Origin: VYFG01 sp965203365
GTDB taxonomy: Bacteria; Pseudomonadota; Gammaproteobacteria; Arenicellales; Poriferihabitantaceae
Length of the DNA stretch: 64,000 nucleotides
Direction: 5' to 3'
Assembly: GCA_965203365.1 (NCBI GenBank)
Contig: OZ241878.1
Span: 1,488,001 to 1,552,000, forward strand
The stretch's first letter is position 1. Each line of letters begins with the position of its first letter. The position numbers were made by a program, and so were the translations under genes. Positions 54,803 through 63,869 of this stretch are shown here, piece by piece. The notes beneath the pieces were generated by a model. That model did not search any database, had not been told where the DNA came from, and saw only the letters and a program-made list of their open reading frames with translations.

Positions 54803-54957
54803 TCATTGGCTTTGCTCTTGATGCTGACTGTTCGTATCAATGCACCCGGTTTTTATCATGATTTCCATATTTGGTGAGTGGTTGCCTTCAGATGGACAAT
54901 ATCAGCGCTAGTCATTGCCACGGACGCTAACACAAAAATCAAAACCAACGACGAACT
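54803..54957. other. Convergent junction after the amidase genes
   Basis: 155 bases between the DMFase-like large subunit and the convergent tgt. AT-rich at first, then base composition returns to that of the core genome. No clear terminator hairpin. Confidence 0.35.
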
Positions 54958-56043
54958 CTAGGCGGTAAAACTACGTGCAAAAGTATCAAAATACCCTGCT
55001 TCCAGGGCTTCACGAACCTGCCGCATGATTTTCTGGTAGTAATGGAGGTTATGCACAGTGCCCAGTCTGGAACCCAGAATTTCGTTCTTGCGATATAGGT
55101 GCCTCAGATATGACCTTGAGTAGTGGCAGCAGGTGTAACAACCACAGTGCGGGTCTAATGGATTGGTATCCAATTGGTATCGACTATTACGGATTTTCAC
55201 CACCCCTTCACTGGTAAAAAACCAACCATTACGAGCATTACGGGTGGGCATGACACAATCAAACATGTCGACACCCAAGGCCACCGCATCGACCAAGTCC
55301 CTGGGTGTCCCGACTCCCATGAGGTAGCGCGGACAGTCTTCTGGAAGGTGCCCAGAGACCCCATCCAGCACGGCCAGCATTTCTTCTTTCGGTTCACCCA
55401 CCGACAGTCCACCCATCGCATAGCCCTCGAAACCAATATCCTGCAATCGATCCAGTGACTCGATTCGGATGTCTGGATACATGCCTCCCTGAACAATGCC
55501 GAACAATGCTCCTCTACCCGTATAATGCTTCCTGCAACGTGCCGCCCACCTGGCAGAAAGTTCCATCGATTGCCGTACCTCTTCACGTGTGGCCGGATAA
55601 CCGGTACATTCATCCAGCACCATGACGATGTCGGAGCCCAGTGTCGTCTGGATATCCATGGAGGTCTCGGGCCCCAAGAAAATCTGGCTCCCGTCGACCG
55701 GCGACCGAAATATCACCCCCTCCTCGGTCAATTTTCGCAATTTCGCCAGACTCCAGACCTGAAATCCACCCGAGTCAGTCAGGATCGGGCCGTTCCAGTG
55801 CATGAAGTGATGCAACCCTCCATGGGCATGGATCACATCCATCCCGGGCTGCAACATCAAATGAAAGGTATTCCCGAGAATGATCTGGGCTCCCGTGGAC
55901 AATACCTCTTCAGGCGTAAGCGCCTTGACCGTGGCACTGGTTCCCACTGGCATAAATGCCGGGGTCTCGACAATTCCGCGAGTCAAGGTGATTCGGCCCC
56001 GGCGAGCCTTACCTGAAGACCCCAGGACTTCGAATTTCATCAT
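54958..56043 (-). CDS. tgt: Queuine tRNA-ribosyltransferase (tRNA-guanine transglycosylase)
   Basis: Exchanges guanine 34 of tRNAs with GUN anticodons for preQ1. The 361 residues have the nucleophile Asp in GVDMFDCVMPTRNARNGW, the substrate-binding LTDSGGFQVWSL, and the zinc site HCGCYTCCHYSRSYLRHL. Length is normal. It overlaps the queA stop by 4 bases, placing the two sequential enzymes in one operon. Confidence 0.98.
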   Translation of the reverse strand: MMKFEVLGSSGKARRGRITLTRGIVETPAFMPVGTSATVKALTPEEVLSTGAQIILGNTFHLMLQPGMDVIHAHGGLHHFMHWNGPILTDSGGFQVWSLAKLRKLTEEGVIFRSPVDGSQIFLGPETSMDIQTTLGSDIVMVLDECTGYPATREEVRQSMELSARWAARCRKHYTGRGALFGIVQGGMYPDIRIESLDRLQDIGFEGYAMGGLSVGEPKEEMLAVLDGVSGHLPEDCPRYLMGVGTPRDLVDAVALGVDMFDCVMPTRNARNGWFFTSEGVVKIRNSRYQLDTNPLDPHCGCYTCCHYSRSYLRHLYRKNEILGSRLGTVHNLHYYQKIMRQVREALEAGYFDTFARSFTA

Positions 56044-57074
56044 CCGGACGATTCCATTCGATCCAGCATCATGGCATCCCCGTAACTGAAAAAGCGAAAG
56101 CGTTGTTTCACCGCATAATGATACATCTCCATCACCGAGTCATAACCCGAAAACGCAGAGACCAAGACCAGCAACGTCGATTTAGGCAGGTGGAAGTTGG
56201 TGATCAAGACATCCGTTACCGTGAATCGAAATCCAGGCTGGATATACAGGTTCGTGTCCCCAGAAAAAGGAAGCAGTTCTCCCCGAAGAGCCGCTGTTTC
56301 CAATGCCCTGACCACCGTGGTGCCCACGGCGACGACTCTGCCCCCCCTTTTTACGGTTTGCCTGATGCGCTTACAGGTTTCTTCCGAGACTTCAATCCAT
56401 TCAGCATGCATACGATGTGATTCCAAATTGTTGACCTGCACCGGAAGAAACGTGCCGGCGCCCACATGCAGGGTCACGGTGGCCCAGCCGATATTTTTCC
56501 TGGTCAGATCATGGAGCAGGTTTTGGGTGAAATGCAGTCCAGCTGTTGGTGCGGCAACCGCCCCCGGGATGGCGGAATAGACAGTCTGATAGCGCTCCCG
56601 GTCTTCATATGCTGGTTGCCGGCGGATGTAAGGAGGTAACGGAACCCGACCATAGTCCTGGAACAAAATATCGACCGATTCCTGCCCATCGGTAGTTATC
56701 CGATAAAACCGCCCCTCCTGCTTTTCTACCGTTAACATCCAGCCAGCCACCCGCAGTACTTGTCCAGCTGATATAGGGCGATTTGCACGAAGCTGAGCCA
56801 GAAACTGTTCGGATGACAATATTCGTTCCAATAGGATTTCGACCTTGCCTCCGGTCGGCTTGTGGGCTTCAAGGCGGGCGGTCACAACTTGGGTATCATT
56901 GGCGACCAAGAGATCACCCGGGCGTAGCAGGTCAAGGATGTCCCTGAATTGTCCTTTCCGCAAACATCCATCGAAATGATCACGCCAGAGCAACCGGCTT
57001 CGATCACGGTTTGGCAAAGGAGATTGTGCGATGAGCTCTTCGGGCAGTCTGTAGTTAAAATCGTTGATGTCCAT
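56040..57074 (-). CDS. queA: S-adenosylmethionine:tRNA ribosyltransferase-isomerase
   Basis: Transfers and isomerises the ribosyl moiety of SAM to preQ1-modified tRNA, the step after Tgt in queuosine synthesis. The 344 residues begin MDINDFNYRLPEELIAQSP, the canonical N-terminus, so ATG 57074 is chosen over 57098. Typical segments are VAAPTAGLHFT, TLHVGAGTFLPV and NFHLPKSTLLVLVSAF. It precedes tgt. Confidence 0.97.
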   Translation of the reverse strand: MDINDFNYRLPEELIAQSPLPNRDRSRLLWRDHFDGCLRKGQFRDILDLLRPGDLLVANDTQVVTARLEAHKPTGGKVEILLERILSSEQFLAQLRANRPISAGQVLRVAGWMLTVEKQEGRFYRITTDGQESVDILFQDYGRVPLPPYIRRQPAYEDRERYQTVYSAIPGAVAAPTAGLHFTQNLLHDLTRKNIGWATVTLHVGAGTFLPVQVNNLESHRMHAEWIEVSEETCKRIRQTVKRGGRVVAVGTTVVRALETAALRGELLPFSGDTNLYIQPGFRFTVTDVLITNFHLPKSTLLVLVSAFSGYDSVMEMYHYAVKQRFRFFSYGDAMMLDRMESSG

Positions 57075-57821
57075 GACGAGCAGGTCGAATTCGCGCATTC
57101 TATCGTTGTCGGTGACGTTGGCAACCCACCGATTTCATCCGAGAGAAAATTACTTGGTCATCTCAACCTTGCCCCCCAAGATCTGGGAGCGGAACCCCTG
57201 ATTCACTTGGAAATCCCTTTCAACCCAACAGGATTCCAGATCATGGAACGGTGGCAAGCTTCGTACAGTAACATTTTCCCATGACTTTCCAAACCCGCTC
57301 TCACCTGGTTCCATCCTCTCGTGATCATCCGCACCATCGGGTAGGAAATCGAGCCAAAAGCGACTAATAGAGCGGGCTATCGGATCAGTTCTGCCAGTGA
57401 TCACGACTGCGGTGAAGCGATAGGGTTTGCCAAATGACCGAGATGTCCCCGTGATGGATACAGCATGCCATGGCGGGATAGCTTGCGAGTGTTACCCATG
57501 CGTAATCAGGGTCAGTTACTTGTTCCGATGACGAAAGCGGTTACGACCGGCATTCACCCCCCTTCGAGCCACTGGATGTGGTCTTCCCTTGCTTTTTATC
57601 GTGAATCGTCGACCAGAAATTTTGCTATCACCGGAAAGCCATACAAGACGGTATCGGTTTCCAGACAGCAGGCCATCTGCCGGCATTCCGACATCGGGTT
57701 CTGCGCTGGAACCACCCTGGTCTATGGATATAGCGAGGGCAAATTCGAACGGAATGTCGTCTCCAACCAACCACCTTGCCCTATAGCTTCCACGACACAC
57801 ACGGTATAATTACCAATTAGT
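57075..57821. other. Intergenic region between queA and tRNA-Leu
   Basis: About 750 bases. Frames of 60-114 codons are present on both strands, but none shows a recognisable family or coding-like composition. It should contain the queA and tRNA promoters. A decayed gene cannot be excluded. Confidence 0.35.
57805..57810 (+). promoter_or_regulatory. -10 element of the tRNA-Leu(CAA) promoter
   Basis: A perfect TATAAT 11 bases before the tRNA 5' end. No -35 hexamer at 16-18 bases matches well (TTGCCC at 57776 is 23 bases away), so only the -10 is called. Confidence 0.5.
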
Positions 57822-57908
57822 GCCGAGGTGGCGAAATTGGTAGACGCGTCAGACTCAAAATCTGATTGGGGTAACTCAGTGTCGGTTCGAGTCCGACCCT
57901 CGGCACCA
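57822..57908 (+). tRNA. tRNA-Leu, anticodon CAA
   Basis: 87-base class II tRNA with encoded CCA (57906-57908). GCCGAGG and CCTCGGC form the acceptor stem, and GGTTCGAGTC is the T arm. The anticodon stem TCAGA / TCTGA encloses CTCAAAA, giving anticodon CAA. It resembles the tRNA-Leu(CAG) at 39643 outside the anticodon arm. Confidence 0.95.
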
Positions 57909-58230
57909 TTTTAACAATTCAGGGATTCCCGCAAGTCCCCGAAACACGCCCGCCCTTGCCTTGGCATCGTCGGGAGTTGCCGGAATGGCCCGCGATGCAC
58001 GCCGTCATTGGCTTCCAGGCCGGCAACCGGAAACGGGATTGAATGCCTAAATGGGGAATGGGGATTGAGGGGCCGGGGGTTGCGCTTCCGTGCTCGAAGC
58101 CGCCTTTCCCGGAAAGAATTGCTGTACCGGTAGTATGTGACTGGTGGATCATTGGTCCATAGGGGTCGCTAATCAGGGTGTACCAGCGACTCGCCTAGGA
58201 GTTGAATCGAGACTGCGGGGTGACCGGGGG
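57909..58230. other. Region downstream of tRNA-Leu(CAA)
   Basis: About 320 bases with no convincing gene. No integrase or direct repeat of the tRNA 3' end was spotted, so there is no sign that this tRNA serves as an attachment site. Confidence 0.35.
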
Positions 58231-58740
58231 TTAATCCTGACCGTCGCGAGGTGAAGGTAAAAGTCCGCGCTCACGAAGAAGGAGATCACGCAACACAACC
58301 CCAAGTACCCGGCGCACTCCCTCCAAATCCAGCCCGTTGTCGAATGCACTGTTCCTCATTTTGGCAAGCAGTCCATCAGACGGCGCAAATTGGTTGGCGT
58401 AGTCAAAAGCAATCGTCTGAATACCGAAGGGGTCTTTCCCTTCGATTTCTTCCAAGAGTTCAGCGAATGCACTCTCCGCCCATTTCTCCGCCCCGGTATC
58501 CTGGGATATCTGTCTTCCAAGATCAGTCAACCGAAGCGGGCTGGACGCAGACACCGGAGGCGGTGGTGGAAGGCGACCAAGGATTTGCTTTATATCCGCT
58601 CTAACTTCCTGCATGAATTGCTGAAAGTTGGTCCGGTCAGAATCAACCTTTCCCCGCCATACCCCATACCTCCATGCAGCACCAATGGCGGCGATTACCA
58701 GAGAAATTGAAATACCGATAGCCCAATAGGCCGGATTCAT
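58231..58740 (-). CDS. Membrane-anchored protein of unknown function
   Basis: A 169-residue protein with one N-terminal transmembrane helix (about 5-23, YWAIGISISLVIAAIGAAW). A conserved cytoplasmic-type segment follows, WRGKVDSDRTNFQQFMQEVR, then a Pro-rich linker and a helical domain (LRLTDLGRQISQDTGAEKWA). It ends with LRDLLLRERGLLPSPRDGQD. I recall similar proteins, always uncharacterised, in diverse proteobacteria. No operon partner is evident. Confidence 0.8.
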   Translation of the reverse strand: MNPAYWAIGISISLVIAAIGAAWRYGVWRGKVDSDRTNFQQFMQEVRADIKQILGRLPPPPPVSASSPLRLTDLGRQISQDTGAEKWAESAFAELLEEIEGKDPFGIQTIAFDYANQFAPSDGLLAKMRNSAFDNGLDLEGVRRVLGVVLRDLLLRERGLLPSPRDGQD

Positions 58741-59071
58741 GGTTGTTTCTCTCCAAGTGTCGGTTGTAGTGCAGTGTCAAAAGACAAGTTAACAAGTGGA
58801 GGTAATAAAGTTCAACCTCTTGGCCTCGATTGGAGACTGCTTCCTACCCTCTCAAGCGTCCCTGATATCGTCTCGACAACCGCTTTGGGCAAATCTGACA
58901 CACAGAGACAGACGCTTTCAACTGAGGCAGGCCCGAATCCAAGGGTCACGGTCGAAATCAACATGAGCAGGCCGAGAGATGCCGCCTTACAGGCATGAAA
59001 TCTGTGCTTGAATCCAAGGCACCCTGATCAGATAAAGCTCATAATATCCGGGCTAGTGGGCCCTTGCCGGG
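58741..59071. other. Intergenic region between two small membrane-protein genes
   Basis: 331 bases with no strong coding frame. A 74-codon plus-strand frame (58774-58998) has no recognisable content. Probably promoter sequence for the minus-strand gene at 58231. Confidence 0.3.
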
Positions 59072-59269
59072 TCAGGCAAATATCCCGACGAGAAGAGAGA
59101 TTCCCGCCATTGCCGGGAAAGCCGTCAGCCAGAAAAAAATGATGATCAGACGCAGGATGCTGCTGTCCGCCTTCCTCCAGATGATGCCCGCTCCTTGGAT
59201 GGTGGCCGATATCAACCAAACCGCCAGAACCAAGACAACCAGAAGGGCAATCGGGGAGAGGTCATGCAT
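59072..59269 (-). CDS. Small two-helix membrane protein
   Basis: A 65-residue hydrophobic protein: helix 1 about 6-26 (PIALLVVLVLAVWLISATI) and helix 2 about 38-62 (SILRLIIIFFWLTAFPAMAG). Short polar loop GIIWRKADSS between. No family recognised. The alternation of two clear helices and an ATG start makes it a plausible gene, though short. Confidence 0.5.
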   Translation of the reverse strand: MHDLSPIALLVVLVLAVWLISATIQGAGIIWRKADSSILRLIIIFFWLTAFPAMAGISLLVGIFA

Positions 59270-59521
59270 AACGCTATGATGGATGATTTTCTCCGGTGGC
59301 CGTCACTGCATGACATCTGACATTTTCTCTCCTCGTTCTTTGCCCTTGTGACCATAGGGGATGTGACCCGCATCCATTTGGGGCAGATCCATGCCCATGC
59401 AATGAGCGGATAAATTTCCGTAGCCTGCTCTTCAGGTTCAAAAGAGAAAAGTGGAATCAGAGCCCCTATCGATGCCATCCAGGTGGTGTCCCTGATGGGC
59501 AAAAGTCATCTCGGAACGGCA
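59270..59521. other. Spacer before tpa
   Basis: 252 bases at the 3' side of the aminotransferase gene. No recognisable gene or terminator. A minus-strand frame of about 96 codons exists but looks spurious. Confidence 0.3.
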
Positions 59522-60907
59522 TCAGATGGCATGCGCTGCCAATGCCCGGTCAGTGGCCCCCACAATCTCATCCAGATCCCCTCGAGTGCAAATCAAGGCG
59601 GGACTGAAGCATAGGGTGTTGTTGAACTTCGGAAAACTGCGGTTCGTGCGCCCGATCATGACACCGCTTTCCCGAAGGCAGTGTGCGACCACGGAAGCGG
59701 CGATAGACTCTTTCACCGGTTCCCGAGTTGCCCTGTCTGCCACCAACTCCACCCCGGCGAACAGGCCCTTGCCCCGAACATCGCCTATGATGGAGTGTTT
59801 TTCCTTCAACTCATACAGAAGCCCCAGAAGGTAATCGCCCATCTCGACGACATTGTCGAGCAGATTTTCCTCTTCAATGATGCGCATGTTCTCCAGTGCC
59901 GCCGCTGGCCCCGCCGTACAGCCACCGAAGGTGCTGATGTCACGAAAATAATGCATCGGATCAGAAACATCGGCGAGAAACTCCCCAAACAGATCTTCGG
60001 TCGTCACCGTCACCGAGATGGCGGCATATCCACTCGCCACCCCCTTTGCCATGGTGACGATGTCCGGACTGACACCATAGTGCTGATATCCGAACCACTT
60101 GCCGGTGCGGCCCATACCGCACACCACTTCGTCCATATGTAGCAGAACACCGTATTTTCGACAAATCTCCTGAACTGTTTCGAAATACCCTTCGGGTGGT
60201 GGGATCACTCCACCGCCCGCCGTGATGGGCTCCAGGATCAGTGAACCCACCGTATCCGGCCCTTCTTGCAGGATCACCCGTTCGATTGCCTTCGCCGCCT
60301 GGACCCCGAAGTCTGGATCATCGCCGTTTGGCGACCGATAGGCAAAGCAGTGTGGCACTTCGACAAATCCGGGGGTAAAAGGGCCATACTGTTCCTTTCG
60401 CTGCTGTTGCCCGCTGCTGGACAGAGCTGTGATGGTCGTACCATGATAATCCCGGTCACGGAACAGGATTTTGTGTTTCTGGCCGTTGTTTTTCAATGCC
60501 GCTAACTGACGGACCAGCTTATAGCCTTTTTCATTGGCCTCAGAACCCGAGTTGCTGTAGTAGACACGACTGAGTCCGGACATCTTCTCAGTCAACTTTT
60601 CAGCAAACAACGCCCCAGGCACTGACCCGGCTGTATTGGCAAAGTAGGGAATTTTCACCAACTGATCACGAATCGCATCCGCGATGGATTGACGTCCATA
60701 ACCGACATTCACTGTCCAGACGCCCCCGGAGACCGCATCCAGATACTCTCGGCCATTAATGTCCTTCACCCTAAGACCCTCTCCTTCCACAATCACGAGG
60801 GGGTCGGAGGTTGCCAATGGCTTGTGCTGGCTGAGGTGGTGCCAGACATGGGCCTTGTCCTCGCTCAGAACCCGGTCAACCTGCAGATCAACTACAGCTT
60901 TGTTCAT
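59522..60907 (-). CDS. tpa: Taurine--pyruvate aminotransferase
   Basis: Class III PLP aminotransferase of 461 residues. The sequence follows known taurine:pyruvate aminotransferases closely: DKAHVWHHLSQHKPL near the N-terminus, then LDAVSGGVWTVNVGYGR, YFRDISTFGGCTAGPAAALE and FNNTLCFSPALI. The PLP lysine is K288 (VTMAKGVASGYAA). It would convert taurine and pyruvate to sulfoacetaldehyde and alanine. ATG 60907 (MNKAVVDLQVDR) fits the family better than the upstream start at 60994. No sulfoacetaldehyde-processing or taurine transport genes are adjacent, so the in vivo amine is not certain. Divergent from uvrD. Confidence 0.85.
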   Translation of the reverse strand: MNKAVVDLQVDRVLSEDKAHVWHHLSQHKPLATSDPLVIVEGEGLRVKDINGREYLDAVSGGVWTVNVGYGRQSIADAIRDQLVKIPYFANTAGSVPGALFAEKLTEKMSGLSRVYYSNSGSEANEKGYKLVRQLAALKNNGQKHKILFRDRDYHGTTITALSSSGQQQRKEQYGPFTPGFVEVPHCFAYRSPNGDDPDFGVQAAKAIERVILQEGPDTVGSLILEPITAGGGVIPPPEGYFETVQEICRKYGVLLHMDEVVCGMGRTGKWFGYQHYGVSPDIVTMAKGVASGYAAISVTVTTEDLFGEFLADVSDPMHYFRDISTFGGCTAGPAAALENMRIIEEENLLDNVVEMGDYLLGLLYELKEKHSIIGDVRGKGLFAGVELVADRATREPVKESIAASVVAHCLRESGVMIGRTNRSFPKFNNTLCFSPALICTRGDLDEIVGATDRALAAHAI

Positions 60908-61107
60908 TTCTGTCTCTCCCGAAAATCGTCCAATATGTGTGGAGTCGAGTGGTAATCGTTTAGGTATGTTTCCAGCATAGCATATCTTCTCCATGCCAAC
61001 TCGGATAGAGCCAGCGGAAGACCATGAACGGTGCCAGACTGCGCCGTCGGAATCAATACGAAATCGATATGCTGAAGCATCCTGCCTTTGCGTACAATAC
61101 CGATCCC

Positions 61108-63267
61108 ATGGATGTTTCCCACATACTTGACCCGCTCAATGAGGCCCAGCGGACAGCGGTCACCCTCTCTCCTGGACCGGTGCTCGTCCTGGCAGGAGCG
61201 GGCAGCGGCAAAACACGGGTACTGACCCATCGGATCTGCTGGCTGCTGAAGACCGAAGATATCTCCCCGTTCAATATTCTCGCGGTCACATTCACCAACA
61301 AGGCGGCCCGGGAAATGCGCAGACGCATTGAGGAACTGCTGCCCTTTCCCATCGACGGCCTTTGGGTAGGGACATTTCATGGGCTCTGCTATCGTCTGCT
61401 CAGATCTCACGGGAAGGAGGCCGGTCTTCCGGAGACGTTCGAAATCATCGACAGCCAAGATCAACTCCGGATCGTGAAGAGGGTTTTGAACGACTTGGAC
61501 TTGGATGAGTCACGATGGCCTCCCCGGCAATTGCAAGCGAATATCAATCGGCACAAGGAGGAAGGCCGCCGGGCACGGCAGATACCCGACAGCCATGATT
61601 ACTATCAAAAACAGCTGCAAAAGGTCTACGCGACCTATGAGACAACCTGTCAGAATCTGGGGCTGGTGGATTTCGCCGAAATTCTGTTGCGCACCTTGGA
61701 ACTGTTCAGAAACAACCCTTCCGTGCGCTCAATTTGGCAACAGCGTTTCTGCCATCTCCTGGTGGATGAATTTCAAGATACCAATCATACCCAGTACCAA
61801 TGGATCAGGGTGCTGACCGGTCCCACCGACAACCTGTTTGCGGTCGGCGATGATGATCAGTCAATCTATAGCTGGCGCGGTGCGAAGATTGAAAACATGT
61901 TGAACTTCGAAAGGGATTTTCCCAATGCACAAGTCATCCGACTGGAACAGAACTATCGTTCCAGCGGGCATGTGCTGGCTGCCGCCAACGCCGTCATCGC
62001 GAACAATGTCAGTCGTTTGGGGAAAAACCTTTGGACCGATGCCGGGGAAGGCGACCGGATTCGGCTTTACACGGCCATCAACGAGCGCTACGAGGCCCTG
62101 TTCGTAGTCAGCACCATCCAATCCTGGCTCCGGGAAGATCGCCGACGAGACAGCATCGCCATTTTGTATCGGTCCAACGCACAGTCCCGGGTGTTTGAAG
62201 AAGCATTGCTATCGGCGGCCATACCCTACCGGGTCTATGGTGGCATCCGGTTCTATGAACGGTCAGAGATCAAGGATGCCCTAGCGTACTTGCGATTGAT
62301 CAGCAACCGGGATTCCGACCCATCCTTCGAGCGCATTGTGAATCTGCCACCCCGAGGGATCGGTACCAAGACATTCGAGGTCATTCAAGGTCATGCACGT
62401 ATCGGCAAGCTGTCCTTGTGGCAAGCGGCCCAAGAAGTACTCACCACACAACGATTGCCAGTTCGTGCGGCGGGAGCAGTTCGCGACTTCATGGCACTCA
62501 TCGATTCTCTGGACCAAGAGACCAAAGACAGTTCCCTGCATGAACAGACCGAACGGGTTCTGAATCGCAGTCGGCTTCTGGACTATTATCTGAAAGACAA
62601 GTCCGAACGCGCCGAAAGCCGGGTAGAGAACCTGAAGGAACTGGTATCCGCCACGTCAGACTTCATTCCACCCGAAACCGAACCCCACGATCTGAGCCTT
62701 CTGGATCTATTCCTGACCCATACGATGTTGGAGTCGAACGAAGGCCATTCTGGTGAACGGGAAGACTGTGTGCAACTCATGACGCTGCACTCGGCCAAGG
62801 GACTGGAATTTCCGCTCGTCTTTCTGTGTGGACTGGAAGAAGGACTGTTTCCCAGTCAACGCTCATTGGAAGAGAAAGGACGCCTGGACGAAGAGCGTCG
62901 ACTATTCTATGTCGGCATGACTCGGGCGATGAAACAATTGTACCTCTGTCATGCGGAAATCCGCCAGTTGTATGGCCGCAACCACTACTCCATGAGTTCA
63001 CGCTTCTTGCATGAAGTGCCGAGCGAGCATCTGGAAACAATCTCCACGCGATTGGCCTCCACGCCTGTGGACCGAGATCCATCATCCAACCCTGGATCCA
63101 TCCCAGAGAGTCTGCGACCGGGTCGTCAGGTCCGACACGAACGATTCGGCGAAGGCACGATCATTGCCTTGGAAGGACAAGGCGAACACATGCGGATACA
63201 AATTAATTTCAGCACGGTTGGGACCAAGTGGATTTTGCCATCTTACGCCAAACTGGAACCTTGCTGA
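61108..63267 (+). CDS. uvrD: DNA helicase II (UvrD)
   Basis: Superfamily 1 3'-5' helicase for nucleotide excision and mismatch repair. From ATG 61108 (MDVSHILDPLNEAQR) it has 719 residues, like E. coli UvrD (720). Motif Ia/Walker A is LAGAGSGKTRVLTHRI, Walker B LLVDEFQDTNHTQYQWI, and QSIYSWRGA, LEQNYRSS and LMTLHSAKGLEFPLVF follow. An upstream in-frame ATG at 61024 would add an unlikely leader. Confidence 0.97.
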   Translation: MDVSHILDPLNEAQRTAVTLSPGPVLVLAGAGSGKTRVLTHRICWLLKTEDISPFNILAVTFTNKAAREMRRRIEELLPFPIDGLWVGTFHGLCYRLLRSHGKEAGLPETFEIIDSQDQLRIVKRVLNDLDLDESRWPPRQLQANINRHKEEGRRARQIPDSHDYYQKQLQKVYATYETTCQNLGLVDFAEILLRTLELFRNNPSVRSIWQQRFCHLLVDEFQDTNHTQYQWIRVLTGPTDNLFAVGDDDQSIYSWRGAKIENMLNFERDFPNAQVIRLEQNYRSSGHVLAAANAVIANNVSRLGKNLWTDAGEGDRIRLYTAINERYEALFVVSTIQSWLREDRRRDSIAILYRSNAQSRVFEEALLSAAIPYRVYGGIRFYERSEIKDALAYLRLISNRDSDPSFERIVNLPPRGIGTKTFEVIQGHARIGKLSLWQAAQEVLTTQRLPVRAAGAVRDFMALIDSLDQETKDSSLHEQTERVLNRSRLLDYYLKDKSERAESRVENLKELVSATSDFIPPETEPHDLSLLDLFLTHTMLESNEGHSGEREDCVQLMTLHSAKGLEFPLVFLCGLEEGLFPSQRSLEEKGRLDEERRLFYVGMTRAMKQLYLCHAEIRQLYGRNHYSMSSRFLHEVPSEHLETISTRLASTPVDRDPSSNPGSIPESLRPGRQVRHERFGEGTIIALEGQGEHMRIQINFSTVGTKWILPSYAKLEPC

Positions 63268-63352
63268 AACGCTTGGGTCACCGAGGGGATATCCTGGTAC
63301 GGTCCGTCCCTATCAGTTCTCTTTCCCGCGGGGAATGTGAGGTGATCAGAAG

Positions 63353-63661
63353 TCAGGCGGCATCCCGGTGCGGGCCTTCGAAACCCTCTTCAGTGGATTG
63401 GTGCTCAAATTCGTGGGCATCCGCGGCTTCGACCTCTACCGACAACCAATGGAAACACGGCTCATTGATCCGATAGGGTCTCAAAGGGGCTGTAATCAGC
63501 TCTGGATGATCATAGAGAATTTCATCGGTAATCGGAATGAACACCTTGCGAGATGGAAATGTATCAGAAACAAAAGGCATGGAACGAAATATCTGTGAAT
63601 ATCTGCCAAACATACTTATCAATACCAACCGTGTCAGAATTACACTCCTCCCCCGTGGCAC
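63353..63661 (-). CDS. Conserved small protein of unknown function
   Basis: Up to 102 residues, and about 75 if translation starts at the Met encoded at 63580. The conserved core reads MPFVSDTFPSRKVFIPITDE, then ILYDHPELITAPLRPYRINE and PCFHWLSVEVE. The type of sequence (D-H-P-E...L-x-P-Y/F) occurs in many gammaproteobacteria without an assigned function. It is convergent with uvrD. The start is uncertain and no clear ribosome-binding site distinguishes the candidates. Confidence 0.55.
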   Translation of the reverse strand: MPRGRSVILTRLVLISMFGRYSQIFRSMPFVSDTFPSRKVFIPITDEILYDHPELITAPLRPYRINEPCFHWLSVEVEAADAHEFEHQSTEEGFEGPHRDAA

Positions 63662-63869
63662 TGAACAAGGGAAAATAGTGGCAATCTGCTGGCAGAAATT
63701 CGCCGAGAAAGCGGATTTGGTTCAATACCCACCGGGCATCGACTGGACAAGGCTATTGTTCAACCCCGAAAGAAACCCGGTCTGGTCGTATGGCGAGACC
63801 ATAGGCTTAATGGATATCTTGAAGGGGTTTCACAGAGAAACCCACTCTGATTTTTCTTCATATGATTGA
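63537..63869 (+). CDS. Doubtful ORF of unknown function
   Basis: A 110-codon frame overlapping the opposite-strand gene over its first 40 codons. If real, it probably starts later, for example at Met15. The end part (GIDWTRLLFNPERNPVWSYG) has normal residue content, but no family is recognised. Could be real, decayed or spurious. Confidence 0.25.
   Translation: MNTLRDGNVSETKGMERNICEYLPNILINTNRVRITLLPRGTEQGKIVAICWQKFAEKADLVQYPPGIDWTRLLFNPERNPVWSYGETIGLMDILKGFHRETHSDFSSYD

Noticed and set aside
57150..57404. 84-codon minus-strand frame upstream of queA
   Set aside because: No recognisable family and no supporting context. Could be chance.
57822..57908. tRNA-Leu(CAA) as an attachment site for a mobile element
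   Set aside because: No integrase, direct repeat of the tRNA end, or foreign gene follows it.
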